Positions 9,267 through 18,111 of a stretch of 64,000 nucleotides of DNA are shown here, one piece after another. The notes below the pieces were generated by a model. It made no database searches, was not told the origin of the DNA, and was given only the letters and a program-made list of their open reading frames with translations. The stretch is from CAIVVT01 sp963757265 (GTDB lineage Bacteria; Acidobacteriota; Terriglobia; Bryobacterales; Bryobacteraceae). Within the stretch, counting starts at the first letter, position 1; every line of letters starts with the position of its first letter. Location of the stretch: contig CAVWRA010000012.1 of assembly GCA_963757265.1 (NCBI GenBank), positions 1 to 64,000 on the forward strand, written 5' to 3'. The translations under genes were made by a program, and so were the position numbers.

Positions 9267-10339
9267 CAACCATTCGCCCCCGGCTTGGGGGAGTCGAAGA
9301 TGCCACCCGTGATGCCGATAATGCTCTGCGCCTCCTCCAGCAGCTTCATCCAGCGGATGTTGTAGTAGCGGTCGTGATCGAAGTTGGTGTATCCGAAAGC
9401 GCGGACGTTCTGCACGATGTGACGAACCGAATCCTCGATACCGACTTCGAGGCGGAAGTTCAGAACCCGAGTAATTTTCCGGCCGGAGACGCGATAATTG
9501 CGGACGGCGGCGTACTTGAAATCGGTGCGGATATCGGTGTGAATATCGAGCACGGCCAGCGCGTCCCGGACGCGCAAGGCGAGTTCCGAAATCCGGTAGT
9601 TGTCGTGGACCAGATTGAATATCTCTCCGCGAACGGCCTCGTCGGGAGCCTCCAGCAGGGCCACATAGGCCCGCGCCGCATCCCTCACTTCGGCCATGGG
9701 CCGCCACATCTGGCCGCCATAGTGCAGCGTGACATACCCTTTTGAAAGCGCGTCCTTGACAAACGTATTCACCACCAGGTCATAGCGCATTCGCGGCGAG
9801 AAGCCGTACAGCGTCCCCATGCGCAGGATGACCGGGCAGAAGGAATCGTCGATCATGGCGAACAGCGCCCGCTCGCCGTCGTACTTGGATTTCGAGTACG
9901 CCGCGCGCGGGTTAACCGGCGACGTCTCGTCCATCAGGACATCGCGTTCGGCCTCCACAATCCCGAAGTCATACAGCGAGCAACTGGAAGCGTAAATGTA
10001 CCGCTGGACACCGCACTGCCTGGCCAGTTGCGCCAGAGTGGCCGTGGCCACCGTGTTCATCTGGTAATTGGCCTCCGGATTATACTCCGCGGTGGGATCG
10101 TTCGAGAGTCCGCTCAGGTTGATGATCGCCGAGACGCCTTGCAGGCAATCCGCGCTCAGATGCCGGATGTCTGCCGGCAGCAGGCGGATCCGATCGCGAT
10201 GCGGCTCAATGCCGACCCGGCCGAAGAACAACCGGTCGAGAATCGTCACTGCATAGCCTCTGGCGAGCAATTCACCGGTCAGGACCGAGCCCAGATAACC
10301 AGCGCCTCCAACGAGGAGAACAGAACGGGGAGTAGCCAC
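9266..10339 (-). CDS. NAD-dependent epimerase/dehydratase (extended SDR)
   Basis: 357 residues. The glycine-rich loop VGGAGYLGS near residue 10, NLSGLSNDPTAEYN, the YASSCSLYDF strand and the catalytic YSKSK (Tyr-x3-Lys) define an extended SDR nucleotide-sugar enzyme. C-terminal parts such as GQMWRPMAEVRDAARAYVAL resemble sugar epimerases and dehydratases. It is first in a three-gene minus-strand operon with an RfbD-like reductase and a possible glycosyltransferase, suggesting synthesis of a modified sugar for surface glycans. The start is GTG 10339, six bases after the -10-like TAACAT, so the transcript may be leaderless. The precise sugar cannot be named. Confidence 0.75.
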   Translation of the reverse strand: MATPRSVLLVGGAGYLGSVLTGELLARGYAVTILDRLFFGRVGIEPHRDRIRLLPADIRHLSADCLQGVSAIINLSGLSNDPTAEYNPEANYQMNTVATATLAQLARQCGVQRYIYASSCSLYDFGIVEAERDVLMDETSPVNPRAAYSKSKYDGERALFAMIDDSFCPVILRMGTLYGFSPRMRYDLVVNTFVKDALSKGYVTLHYGGQMWRPMAEVRDAARAYVALLEAPDEAVRGEIFNLVHDNYRISELALRVRDALAVLDIHTDIRTDFKYAAVRNYRVSGRKITRVLNFRLEVGIEDSVRHIVQNVRAFGYTNFDHDRYYNIRWMKLLEEAQSIIGITGGIFDSPKPGANG

Positions 10340-10345
10340 GCAACA

Positions 10346-10351
10346 ATGTTA
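10346..10351 (-). promoter_or_regulatory. -10-like box of the SDR operon
   Basis: On the minus strand TAACAT is followed by six bases and then the GTG start at 10339. This is the same TANNNT-N6-start arrangement as ttcA and the XamI gene. Confidence 0.4.
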
Positions 10352-10763
10352 ACAAAGTCCCGGAATCAGCGCGTTTCGCCCGCAATTGCATGAGTCAAAG
10401 GGGGAATGGCACGGGATGGATGGAGGCGCGGAAATGATACTCGAGTTTGGACACGTTTCGATCTATTGCGGGCCAAGTGGCACCGTGAACGAGCCTGTCA
10501 ACGCCTAATATTTTCAGAATGATCGGTGTGGACCGCCGCCACCCGTCCATGGCGGGCACCCACCTTGGACACGTCTCGAACTCATCTGGAACCAGACTTC
10601 TCTCGCTCCTCGGAGCCGATCCCTGCGGGATTAGTACCGCCCCGTGGGGAGCATGTGAACCGAACTGCCCCAATAGCCAATAGCGATCCAAGAGGATATA
10701 CGAAGAGGCGCGCCTTGTGACCCTGGGCGGCGCCTCCTTCTTGTGTTCGAGGTACGAATCGAT
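10352..10763. other. Intergenic stretch, no gene seen
   Basis: About 410 bp between the SDR operon and the PrimPol fragment. Short frames on both strands have no recognisable motif or plausible start site. The only supported signal is GAGG at 10749-10752, placed as the ribosome site for the fragment that follows. Confidence 0.5.
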
Positions 10764-11078
10764 ATGACCCCTCTCGATGCTGCGATCACATGGATTCAAA
10801 AGGGCTTTTCGCCAGTGCCCGTTCCGCACCGGTCAAAGCGACCCGTTTTCAAGGAGTGGCACCAGCTTGAAATAACGACGGAGGGGGCATCCCAATACTT
10901 CAACGGCGCGTCGCAGAACATAGGCGTGCTTCTGGGGGACAAGTTCGGCAGCAGCGACGTGGACTGCGATTGCCCAGAAGCAATCACGGCCTTCCGCGAT
11001 TCGATTCGACCCGAAGTAGGACGATTAAGTGCAGGGTATATCAATTATTTACTCGTCGCGACGGACCGCTTATGGTAG
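10764..11078 (+). pseudogene. Truncated bifunctional DNA primase/polymerase (PrimPol N-terminal fragment)
   Basis: From ATG 10764 the frame reads MTPLDAAITWIQKGFSPVPV, then FKEWHQLEITTE, NIGVLLGDK and SSDVDCDCPEA. These are the opening motifs of the bifunctional primase/polymerase domain, including acidic residues of the catalytic site (D-x-D in DVDCDC). Such genes belong to plasmids, phages and integrative elements. Family resemblance ends at about 10990, where the sequence runs into a 47-bp repeat at 10996, and the frame stops at 11078. A full-length protein would be several hundred residues. The rest of the gene is not found after the second repeat copy at 19440. It is therefore a remnant of a replication module cut at the repeat. 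Confidence 0.7.
10996..11042 (+). repeat. 47-bp direct repeat, left copy
   Basis: Aligns without gaps to 19440-19486 with 42 of 47 bases identical. Shared cores are gcgattcgattcga and aggacgattaagtgcaggg. It begins exactly where similarity of the PrimPol fragment to its family stops. The two copies lie in the same orientation and bound 8.4 kb. It could be an element end, an attachment-type site, or one of a dispersed repeat family. Confidence 0.65.
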
Positions 11079-11094
11079 CCTCGGCTCAGACAAT

Positions 11095-12972
11095 ATGCGC
11101 AACGATGACCAGGGCATCAGGGCGCAGAAAGGAAGCCCTACTCAAGCCACGGCCGCCTGGTTCCGTGAGGAGTTCGAGAAGGATCTCGGCTTTTTCCAAC
11201 TATTCCTGCTGTTGATCAATAACTCCTGCCCCATCAAGCGAATAGATCTTGTCTGGGCAGAGCACGGCCCGGCCGAACGGGTCGGCCTGCGGCAGAAGCT
11301 CGTCTGCACCGAGGAGGCGCTTGTGGGGCCGTGCGCGAGCCTGCTCAGCGCGAAGCCGATTCTCGAACCTCTATTCTACAATCGCATGGCGGCTTGCGCC
11401 GCGTCCGACAAGGATGCGGAGCGCCGGGTTCGCGAGAGCGGCAAAGGCGAGGCCTACCTTTGTCCTGCGGGGCTCATCGACATCGCCATTCCCGTCTTCG
11501 CCGACGGCCAGCACATTGCAACCCTGCTCAGCGGCCAGGTGCGTCGCGAACCTCCGACGGAGTCCCAACTGGAACAACTGAGACTCAAGCTGGATGCGGA
11601 CCAGGGCCTGAACTGGAGCGCCGTTCAGGAGTCGTACTGGCAGGTGCCGATCGTCACTGACGCGGACATTCAACGCGCCGTCGAGGTCCTCGGGTTGTTC
11701 GCCGAATACTTGGGCAACACCTGGAGCCGTCTCTCCAACGCCATCAAAGGCGAGCAGCGGAGGAGCCGGGAGCTGCACCTGGCTCGGAAGGAGTTTGCGC
11801 ATCTGGCCCTGGAAGGTGGCAGCGCCGATCAGGCGCTGCACGATCTGATGGACACCCTGGGGCTGAAGCGCTATCCAAACCGCGTGCTGGTGGTGCAACT
11901 GCAGAACGAAGTCGGCCACGCCGCCCCGACCAGCTCCTTTGATCTCCGGGTGACCCGGGCCGTGCAGTGCGTCGAGGAGCTCTGCGAGGCCGTGCCGAAT
12001 ACGGTGTGCGCCTGCCTCAGGAACGGCGAGATCTGCGTGCTTTATCGTGATCGCCCGAGATCTGAAGTGAATTCAAGTCTGCAGTCTCAGAACCTGGCCG
12101 GGACGCTTCTCCAAGCCGTATCACGGGCGGCCGATCTCCGGGCGCGGGTGGGTATCGGCAGCGTCAAAGCCGGCTGGCATCGCCTGGTCGATTCCTACCA
12201 CGAGGCCGCGATCGCGCTCGCCGCTTCCGGATCCCCCATCGTCTGCTACAACGCGTCACTGCGGAGCGGCGATGGACTGGCTACTTTGGTCGGGGAGATC
12301 TGCCGCGAATTGTCCGAGGGGCGCCTGCAGGAGGCCCGCGCCGTGTTGGCCGCTCTGCCGTTGCGGGTGGAACACACGCTCCGCGATCTGCAGGCGCAGC
12401 GTCACTTCTACGCCTACGCGCTGGAATCGCTCACCTACGCCAGTCGTGCGCTCCTGCCGGACGAGACTGCGAGGGGAGATCGAGTCCCCAGCCGAATGGA
12501 CCAAATTGGCAGCGCCGCATCTGCGTTTGCGTTGCATGAGGAGTTCTCGCAGCAGGCGGAAGTGATCCTGGACGCGGTGCGGAGGGTGTTCTCAGGCAAA
12601 CGCGAGAAGATGGCGGAGCGTGCCTCCCGTCTGATCCACAAGGAACTCTCCGACCCAGTCACCGCGGGCAAAGTCTCGATCTCTCGCGTCGCTTCCGCAC
12701 TCGGCATATCGAATGGCTATTTCAGCCGCATTTTCAAGCGCGAGATGGGGATGACTTTTGAGCGGTATCTCATGGCCGCGCGGGTCGAGGCCTCCAAGCG
12801 CGGATTGCTGGAGCCTCTGAACTCGGTGTCGGCGGTGGCCGAACAGATCGGTTTTGTGGACCCTGCCTACTACGCGAGGGTCTTTCGCAAGATCGCGGGC
12901 TGCTCACCGACCCAGTACCGGACGAATCCAGCGCTTTACCCGTTTCGAAGAAGCGCGCAGCGGGCCTCATGA
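11095..12972 (+). CDS. PocR-domain sensor / AraC-family transcription regulator
   Basis: About 625 residues. The first third is a PocR-type ligand-sensing domain with conserved cysteines and the motif CPAGLIDIAIPV around residue 125. A middle part (GIGSVKAGWHRLVDSYHEA) resembles the degenerate GGDEF-like region of CdaR/YesN-type regulators. The C-terminus has two AraC helix-turn-helices (VSISRVASALGISNGYFSRI and VSAVAEQIGFVDPAYYARVF). PocR domains usually bind small diols or hydrocarbons and often control catabolic genes. An upstream start at 11029 would place the first codons inside the 47-bp repeat, so ATG 11095 is preferred. It heads a catabolic-looking cassette and faces the same way as the hydrolase that follows. 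Confidence 0.8.
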   Translation: MRNDDQGIRAQKGSPTQATAAWFREEFEKDLGFFQLFLLLINNSCPIKRIDLVWAEHGPAERVGLRQKLVCTEEALVGPCASLLSAKPILEPLFYNRMAACAASDKDAERRVRESGKGEAYLCPAGLIDIAIPVFADGQHIATLLSGQVRREPPTESQLEQLRLKLDADQGLNWSAVQESYWQVPIVTDADIQRAVEVLGLFAEYLGNTWSRLSNAIKGEQRRSRELHLARKEFAHLALEGGSADQALHDLMDTLGLKRYPNRVLVVQLQNEVGHAAPTSSFDLRVTRAVQCVEELCEAVPNTVCACLRNGEICVLYRDRPRSEVNSSLQSQNLAGTLLQAVSRAADLRARVGIGSVKAGWHRLVDSYHEAAIALAASGSPIVCYNASLRSGDGLATLVGEICRELSEGRLQEARAVLAALPLRVEHTLRDLQAQRHFYAYALESLTYASRALLPDETARGDRVPSRMDQIGSAASAFALHEEFSQQAEVILDAVRRVFSGKREKMAERASRLIHKELSDPVTAGKVSISRVASALGISNGYFSRIFKREMGMTFERYLMAARVEASKRGLLEPLNSVSAVAEQIGFVDPAYYARVFRKIAGCSPTQYRTNPALYPFRRSAQRAS

Positions 12973-13029
12973 CCCCTGAGCAAAGGACCCGCATGCGCTC
13001 GCATGTTTCGCCGCAAGGAGCAAATCACC

Positions 13030-14361
13030 GTGAGACTGAGAAACAGGTCCCTGATCATACCCCTGGCCCTGCTGCTGGGCTCTAGCTGCGCCATAGCTCA
13101 ATGCAAGGCCGGCTTCGCCAAGACCGACATCACCCCCGGGGGGCCGGTGAACCTGGGCGGATATGAGCTGCGGAAATCGGCTTCCGATGGCGTGTATCCC
13201 GGCGAGAAGCTCTATCTGCGCGCCTTGGTGTTCGAATGCGGCGACGCCCGGCTGGTGTTCCTCGAAGCCGACATCATCGGCTTCCGCGACCATGATTCCT
13301 GGCGTGGCCGAATCGCTCAGGAGACAGCAATCCCCGCGGATCACATTCTCATCGGCGACGTTCACAATCATGCCGCCCCCGCTCCCGATCCGGTGGGCAA
13401 CGCGGCGTGGACCCGGCAACTGGAGCAGGCGATGGTGCCGACCGTGAAGCAGGCCATCGGAGCGCTGCGGCCGGTCAAGATCGCTACGGGACAAGGGAGT
13501 TCGCACATCGCGGTGAACCGCCGCGCAATCCGGCCCGCCGATCGGGATTCCTTCGTCACCTATGACGAGAACAATCGGAGCCAGTCCTTCGGCGAGTTCA
13601 AGACCGATCAGCCGGTGATGATCCACGAATTCGCCGGCGAAGCGCGGCTCGGCGCCAACCCGGGCGGCCCCATCGACGAGGCGGTCCAGCTCGTGCGCCT
13701 CGACGACGAGAAAGGGCAACCCTACGCGCTCATGATTCATTATGCCTGTCATGGCACTTCGCTGGGCGGCCGGAACAGCAAGGTCTCAGCGGAGTGGATG
13801 GGACGCATGGAGTCCTATGTCGAGTCGCAATTCCCAGGGCTGAATACGATCTACCTGCAAGGCGCGGCGGGTGACATCAACCCGCGCGTCGTGGGCGGGC
13901 TGGACGGCAATGTCGACAGCATCGAAACGACCCACGCGCTGGGCGAGGAAATTGGACGCGAGGTCGTCCGCGTCTACCGATCGCTGGCGCCGGAGCGGGC
14001 GTTTGCTCCTCGCATCGAGGTCGTCAGCCGCGAGATCCTGCTCCCGCGGACCTATCGCGAGCTCGCCGCCCATTTCCAGGACCCGGCCGTCCGCGCACCC
14101 ACCACGGCGGTGCGGATCGGCGACCTCATGTGGGTGACCTTTCCGGGCGAGTTGTTCAACACGATTGGCAAACGCGTAAAGGCGGCCTGCCCCGCCACGG
14201 CCTGCTTCTTCATGGGCTACACCAACGGCTACATCGGGTATTTTCCCGAGCAGGCCGCGTTCGCGGAGGGCGGTTACGAACCGGCCACCAGTCACCTCGC
14301 GCCCAATGCCGAGCAGATCTACTTGCGGGAGATCAGGCAACTCATGATGGCGTTCAAGTGA
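13030..14361 (+). CDS. Secreted neutral/alkaline ceramidase-like hydrolase
   Basis: 443 residues starting at GTG 13030, with AAGGAG nine bases upstream. This start gives a clean signal peptide (SLIIPLALLLGSSCAIAQ). The body matches the N-terminal domain of neutral/alkaline non-lysosomal ceramidases: FAKTDITPGGPVNLGGY at the start, HNHAAPAPDP and HYACHGTSLGG as histidine-containing metal ligands, and YLQGAAGDINPR. These are zinc amidases that hydrolyse an N-acyl bond. The protein ends at MGYTNGYIGYFP...REIRQLMMAF and lacks the separate C-terminal domain of true ceramidases, so the substrate may be a different amide. A longer start at ATG 13003 is possible but lacks a good ribosome site. Confidence 0.8.
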   Translation: MRLRNRSLIIPLALLLGSSCAIAQCKAGFAKTDITPGGPVNLGGYELRKSASDGVYPGEKLYLRALVFECGDARLVFLEADIIGFRDHDSWRGRIAQETAIPADHILIGDVHNHAAPAPDPVGNAAWTRQLEQAMVPTVKQAIGALRPVKIATGQGSSHIAVNRRAIRPADRDSFVTYDENNRSQSFGEFKTDQPVMIHEFAGEARLGANPGGPIDEAVQLVRLDDEKGQPYALMIHYACHGTSLGGRNSKVSAEWMGRMESYVESQFPGLNTIYLQGAAGDINPRVVGGLDGNVDSIETTHALGEEIGREVVRVYRSLAPERAFAPRIEVVSREILLPRTYRELAAHFQDPAVRAPTTAVRIGDLMWVTFPGELFNTIGKRVKAACPATACFFMGYTNGYIGYFPEQAAFAEGGYEPATSHLAPNAEQIYLREIRQLMMAFK

Positions 14362-14462
14362 ACAACCGCCCGAAACGCCGCAGTCTTACCCAACGCGAGG
14401 GCACAGCTGATTGAAACAAGGAGGGGTAGTGTGTTTCTGATGGGCTTCATTACGTTGCGTAA

Positions 14463-14735
14463 TTAGGGCCTGTTCACACTACGCGGACGGTGGCGACGGG
14501 AGCCGGTTTTTTCGAGTTCCAGGAGCGAGGAGCGATGCATACCGGGCGTGCGGCGAGCGACGAGCGACGCGGAAATCGGGGAAACCGGCCCCGTCCCTCC
14601 GGGTTGCGGCGAAAAGCGCCTCAGCCTTCGTTGTCGTCCTCGCCTTGGAATGGCCAAAGTCATCGTCCTCCGCCTCGTCTGAGACGCTTTTCGCGCGCAA
14701 CGCCATCCGTTCGGGTAGCGTGAACAGGCCCTAAC
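14463..14735. mobile_element. MITE: ~267 bp, 18-20 bp terminal inverted repeats, TA target duplication
   Basis: The left end 14466-14482 (gggcctgttcacactac) and right end are inverted repeats with one mismatch over 20 bp, counting the flanking TTA/TAA. TA is duplicated at both edges. There is no transposase, so it must be moved in trans by an element with the same ends. TA duplication fits IS630/Tc1-type or some IS5-group enzymes. The IS5-family copy at 60.9 kb has different ends (gattctgtcgtcacgag), so it is not the obvious helper. A small palindrome (attacg-ttg-cgtaat, 14449-14463) abuts the left end. Confidence 0.75.
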
Positions 14736-14814
14736 GAGTGCCGCGCGCAGCAGGGGCCTTCGGGTAAGTGTGTCGCTCGGTGAACTTTCGGCATGTCCTG
14801 CAACGCAAGTCCCC

Positions 14815-16380
14815 CTACTCCATCACCGCTTCAATCAGAAGCGGGCCACGTTGCCGCATGGCCGCATGGAACCCGGAAACGAATTCGTCCACAGTCGCAA
14901 CCCGCACTGCCTCCACGCCCATCCCTTCCGCGAGTTTGCCCCAATCGAGATCCGGCCGTCTGAGGTCCAGCATATCGTTCGCGCGGGGACCGATCTCTCC
15001 GGCGCCGGTCCGCCGCATCTCGATATCGAGAATGTGGTATCGACGGTTCGCCAGGATCACCACCACGACTTCCAACCGTTCCCTCGCCATGGTCCACAGC
15101 GCTTGGAGCGTGTACATGCCGCTGCCATCGGACTCAAGCGCAATCACCTTACGATCCGGACATGCGACCGCCGCGCCTGCAGCCACGGGCAGACCCTGTC
15201 CAATGGAACCGCCGGCGACAGGCAGCAGGTCATGTGCAGCCGCCGACATGAGGTGGCGCAAGATCGGTTCGCCAGACGAAACCGATTCGTCGGAGACAAT
15301 CGCGCCTTCCGGAAGCAGGTGCGCCAGCAAGCGGCCAATCGAATCGGGCGTCAGGGCTGTGTTCGCCGGCCATTCCGGCTTCGGGACCGATAGGATTGGA
15401 GGCATCGCCGGCTCAAAACCCAACTGCCATTCGAGTGCCCTCAAGGCTGCGGTGCCATCTTCCCCAACCGAGGCCAGCGAGTGGACCGCGCACTCCCGGG
15501 GCGCCAGCTCGCTGCGGCGACCGGGATATCCAAAGAAGGAAATCGGCGCCGCGCTCTCCACCAGAATCAAGTTTTTCAGCCCGGCCAGCGCAGCCTCCGC
15601 AGCTTCCGGGAAATACGGCAGCCGCAACGGCGCCATGCGGCCGCCCCCCTGCTGATAGCGCGCTCCATACCGATTGCCGAACACTCGGACGCCGGTCGCC
15701 GCAGCAAGCCGTGCTGCCGGTTCGAACCCCGGCACCAGCAGCGTGCTGCCTCCGAGTAACAGTCCCGTGGCCTCGCCCGACCTCAGAACCGCGGCCGCCT
15801 CCCGGACGCGCTCCGCCTGCGGGCCGGGCGCGGGAAGACGCGGCAGCACGGACCCCGGCTCGCCCGCTTCGCTCCAGGAGAAGTCTGCCGGCACAATCAG
15901 CGTGGCTACCTGGCCAGTTGCGGCACTCGCAGCCTGCACGGCGGCGGAGGTCTCCTTGCCCATCTCCTCCAAGCGCTCCACGGTGCGGACATAGCTCGAA
16001 ACCGGGCGCGCCAACGCCTCGATGTCGGCCGTGAGGGGCGCGTCGTGGCGCAGATGCTGAGTGCTGTGCTGGCCCACAATGTTGACCACCGGCGACCGCG
16101 CCTTGCGCGCATTGTGAAGATTCGAAAGAGCGTTGGCGAGGCCCGGCCCCAGGTGCAGCAAAGTGGCCGCCGGCCGCCGCGTCATGCGCGCATAGCCGTC
16201 CGCGGCGCCCGAACAGACACCTTCAAAGAGACACAAGATCGCACGCATCCCCGCCACGCGATCCAGCGCGGACACGAAATGCATTTCGGACGTGCCCGGG
16301 TTCATGAAACACGTGTTCACGCCGTTGGCCAGCAGGGTCCGCAACAGACATTCAGCGCCGTTCATGGTGGCACTCACCAT
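14815..16380 (-). CDS. IlvX-like thiamine-pyrophosphate enzyme (acetolactate synthase large-subunit family)
   Basis: 521 residues. The N-terminal PYR domain has NPGTSEMHFVSALD and the activating glutamate in LFEGVCSGAADGYAR. The C-terminal PP domain has GSIGQGLPVAAGAA and the TPP/magnesium motif ALESDGSGMYTLQAL...ILANRRY. The closest pattern I know is mycobacterial IlvX (about 515 residues), a TPP enzyme whose reaction is not settled. No small regulatory subunit or ilvC is nearby, so valine/isoleucine synthesis is unlikely. In this cassette it may cleave or join a 2-keto acid or aldehyde. ATG 16380 is the longest start. ATG 16365, giving MNGAECLL, has a better ribosome site (GGTGAG) and matches IlvX better. 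Confidence 0.8.
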   Translation of the reverse strand: MVSATMNGAECLLRTLLANGVNTCFMNPGTSEMHFVSALDRVAGMRAILCLFEGVCSGAADGYARMTRRPAATLLHLGPGLANALSNLHNARKARSPVVNIVGQHSTQHLRHDAPLTADIEALARPVSSYVRTVERLEEMGKETSAAVQAASAATGQVATLIVPADFSWSEAGEPGSVLPRLPAPGPQAERVREAAAVLRSGEATGLLLGGSTLLVPGFEPAARLAAATGVRVFGNRYGARYQQGGGRMAPLRLPYFPEAAEAALAGLKNLILVESAAPISFFGYPGRRSELAPRECAVHSLASVGEDGTAALRALEWQLGFEPAMPPILSVPKPEWPANTALTPDSIGRLLAHLLPEGAIVSDESVSSGEPILRHLMSAAAHDLLPVAGGSIGQGLPVAAGAAVACPDRKVIALESDGSGMYTLQALWTMARERLEVVVVILANRRYHILDIEMRRTGAGEIGPRANDMLDLRRPDLDWGKLAEGMGVEAVRVATVDEFVSGFHAAMRQRGPLLIEAVME

Positions 16381-16812
16381 GAAATCACACTGCCTGTCGC
16401 ATGTGATTCCTAACCAAACACGTTTGAGGATTTCCGATCAGCCCCCTTCCGCAAAGCGGCGGGTGGATGCCAAAGCGCCAATCGCTTTGTTCAACACGCT
16501 TCGAGGCCAGGAGCCTGCGCCGTGATTGTGACGCCGCCCGGCGAAGCGGCGTGCTGGAGCTTTACCATCTCGGAAGCCGGGCGCCGAAGCTCGCGGATAT
16601 CGGCTCGGTGGCCGGTCCTCGCGCGGCGGCGTCAGCGGGCACGAGCGTCTCCCAGGAGTTCATCTTCAAGCTCAGTTAACCGCTGAAGCAGGACGAGCGG
16701 CAGCGCTGAGATTTGGTTGTTTGAGTCCCACAGAAAGCAATTAAGTCTTTCCAACGCGACGTATACCAAGAGTAGATTAGGTCTGGAGGGAACCTTCCCC
16801 AGGAGTATCTCT
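16381..16812. other. Divergent intergenic region, no gene seen
   Basis: About 430 bp separate the IlvX-like and DegT genes, which are transcribed away from each other, so it should hold both promoters. AGGAG at 16801-16805 is the ribosome site for DegT. I see no convincing paired -35/-10 set and no operator-like palindrome. Confidence 0.4.
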
Positions 16813-18111
16813 ATGGACCAGACGAATTCTGACACTAAAGCGCGCTGCGAAAAGCCAATTCGCGCCACTCCACTGCCGCTCGAATTCCCCGGCGTGCACC
16901 ACATGGACAGAGCCGAGGTCGATGCCGCCGTGCGGGTTCTGGAGTCGAAATCACTCTTCCGCTACTACGGCCTGGACCTGCAGCGAGAGGCCGAGAACCT
17001 GGAGGCCGAGATGGCGCGCTACACGGGCGCCAAATACGCTCTCGCGGTCAGCAGTGGCACCGCGGCACTCAGCGTAGCGCTGGCCGCGCTCGGCGTGGGC
17101 CCCGGACAGGAAGTCATCATCCCTGCCTACCTTTGGGTGGCTGTGGCGGCGGCGGTCGTGAATCAAGGCGCAATCCCGGTCCTGGCCGACATTGACGACA
17201 CATTCTGCCTTGATCCCGAAGACGTGAAGCGCCGGATCACGCCGCGCACGAGCGGCGTCATCCTGGTCCACATGAGTGGCGCGCCCGGCGACGCGCCAGC
17301 CATCCGGTCCGTGGCCCGCGAGCGCGGCCTCTTCCTCCTCGAAGACTGCGCTCAATGCGCCGGGGGCAGCGTGGAGGGCCAGAGCGTCGGCACCTTTGGC
17401 GACATGGGTATCTTCAGTTTTCAGATGAACAAGAACATGACCTCCGGCGAGGGCGGCTGCATCCTCACGAGCGATGAGCGCCTCTACGCTCGCGCCTTCG
17501 CCTGCCACGACCTGGGCTATGCGCGCGACGAATCCGGCCGGCTGCGCTTCGATGACCCGGACACTTGCCTCTGGGGCAAGGGCTGCCGCATGGACGAACT
17601 CCGCGCCGCGGTCTTGCGGGTGCAGTTGCGAAAACTGCCGTCCATCACCGGCGCGATGCACCACAGCAAGTATCGAATCCGGCAGGCGCTGGCGCAGTTC
17701 CCGGAAGTGAAGCTGCGGCGCATTCCGGACCCGGGCGGAGACACCGGGTGCTTTCTCATCACGACCTATGCCGACGCTGAGATGGCGCAGCAGGTCAACC
17801 GGATGCTTCGAGCCGAGGGCATCGTGACCGCGCCTCAGGGCGTCTCGAACGTTGTCATGACCGAATGGGGACTGCACCTTTATTACAACATCGTGAGCCT
17901 CGTGCAGCGCAGATCGGTGGACCGGCATGGCTTCCCATGGTCGCTGGCCGAGAACCGGGAGTTGATACACAGCTATGAAAAGGGAACGTGCCCGGCGGCC
18001 GACAGCCTGTTTGAGCGGAGTATTCTGCTGCCGATTCCTTCCTGTCTCACCAGCACGGACGAAGACGACATCATTATGGCCTTCGAGCGGGTGTTACGTT
18101 CGTGCCTGTGA
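16813..18111 (+). CDS. DegT/DnrJ/EryC1/StrS-family PLP aminotransferase
   Basis: 432 residues from ATG 16813, with AGGAG seven bases upstream. Family motifs are YTGAKYALAVSSGTAALSVAL (phosphate-binding loop), VIIPAYLWVAVAAAVVNQG, LLEDCAQCAGGSV (Asp for the pyridine nitrogen), and the PLP-lysine region FSFQMNKNMTSGEGG. That lysine replaces the usual FSFH..KN.TTGEGG pattern closely, so the enzyme should be active. These enzymes transaminate keto groups of sugars, cyclitols or other small keto compounds. No sugar pathway genes are nearby. The gene overlaps the downstream permease by a few bases, so transport and transamination are linked. The amino-group substrate is unknown. Confidence 0.8.
   Translation: MDQTNSDTKARCEKPIRATPLPLEFPGVHHMDRAEVDAAVRVLESKSLFRYYGLDLQREAENLEAEMARYTGAKYALAVSSGTAALSVALAALGVGPGQEVIIPAYLWVAVAAAVVNQGAIPVLADIDDTFCLDPEDVKRRITPRTSGVILVHMSGAPGDAPAIRSVARERGLFLLEDCAQCAGGSVEGQSVGTFGDMGIFSFQMNKNMTSGEGGCILTSDERLYARAFACHDLGYARDESGRLRFDDPDTCLWGKGCRMDELRAAVLRVQLRKLPSITGAMHHSKYRIRQALAQFPEVKLRRIPDPGGDTGCFLITTYADAEMAQQVNRMLRAEGIVTAPQGVSNVVMTEWGLHLYYNIVSLVQRRSVDRHGFPWSLAENRELIHSYEKGTCPAADSLFERSILLPIPSCLTSTDEDDIIMAFERVLRSCL

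Noticed and set aside
10395..10829. 144-codon minus-strand frame
   Set aside because: It overlaps the start of the PrimPol fragment and has no motif or plausible ribosome site.
14815..16380. True acetolactate synthase for branched-chain amino acids
   Set aside because: Sequence is closer to IlvX, and no ilvN or ilvC is adjacent.
16951..17970. 339-codon minus-strand frame
   Set aside because: Shadow of the DegT aminotransferase gene, which has all PLP motifs.
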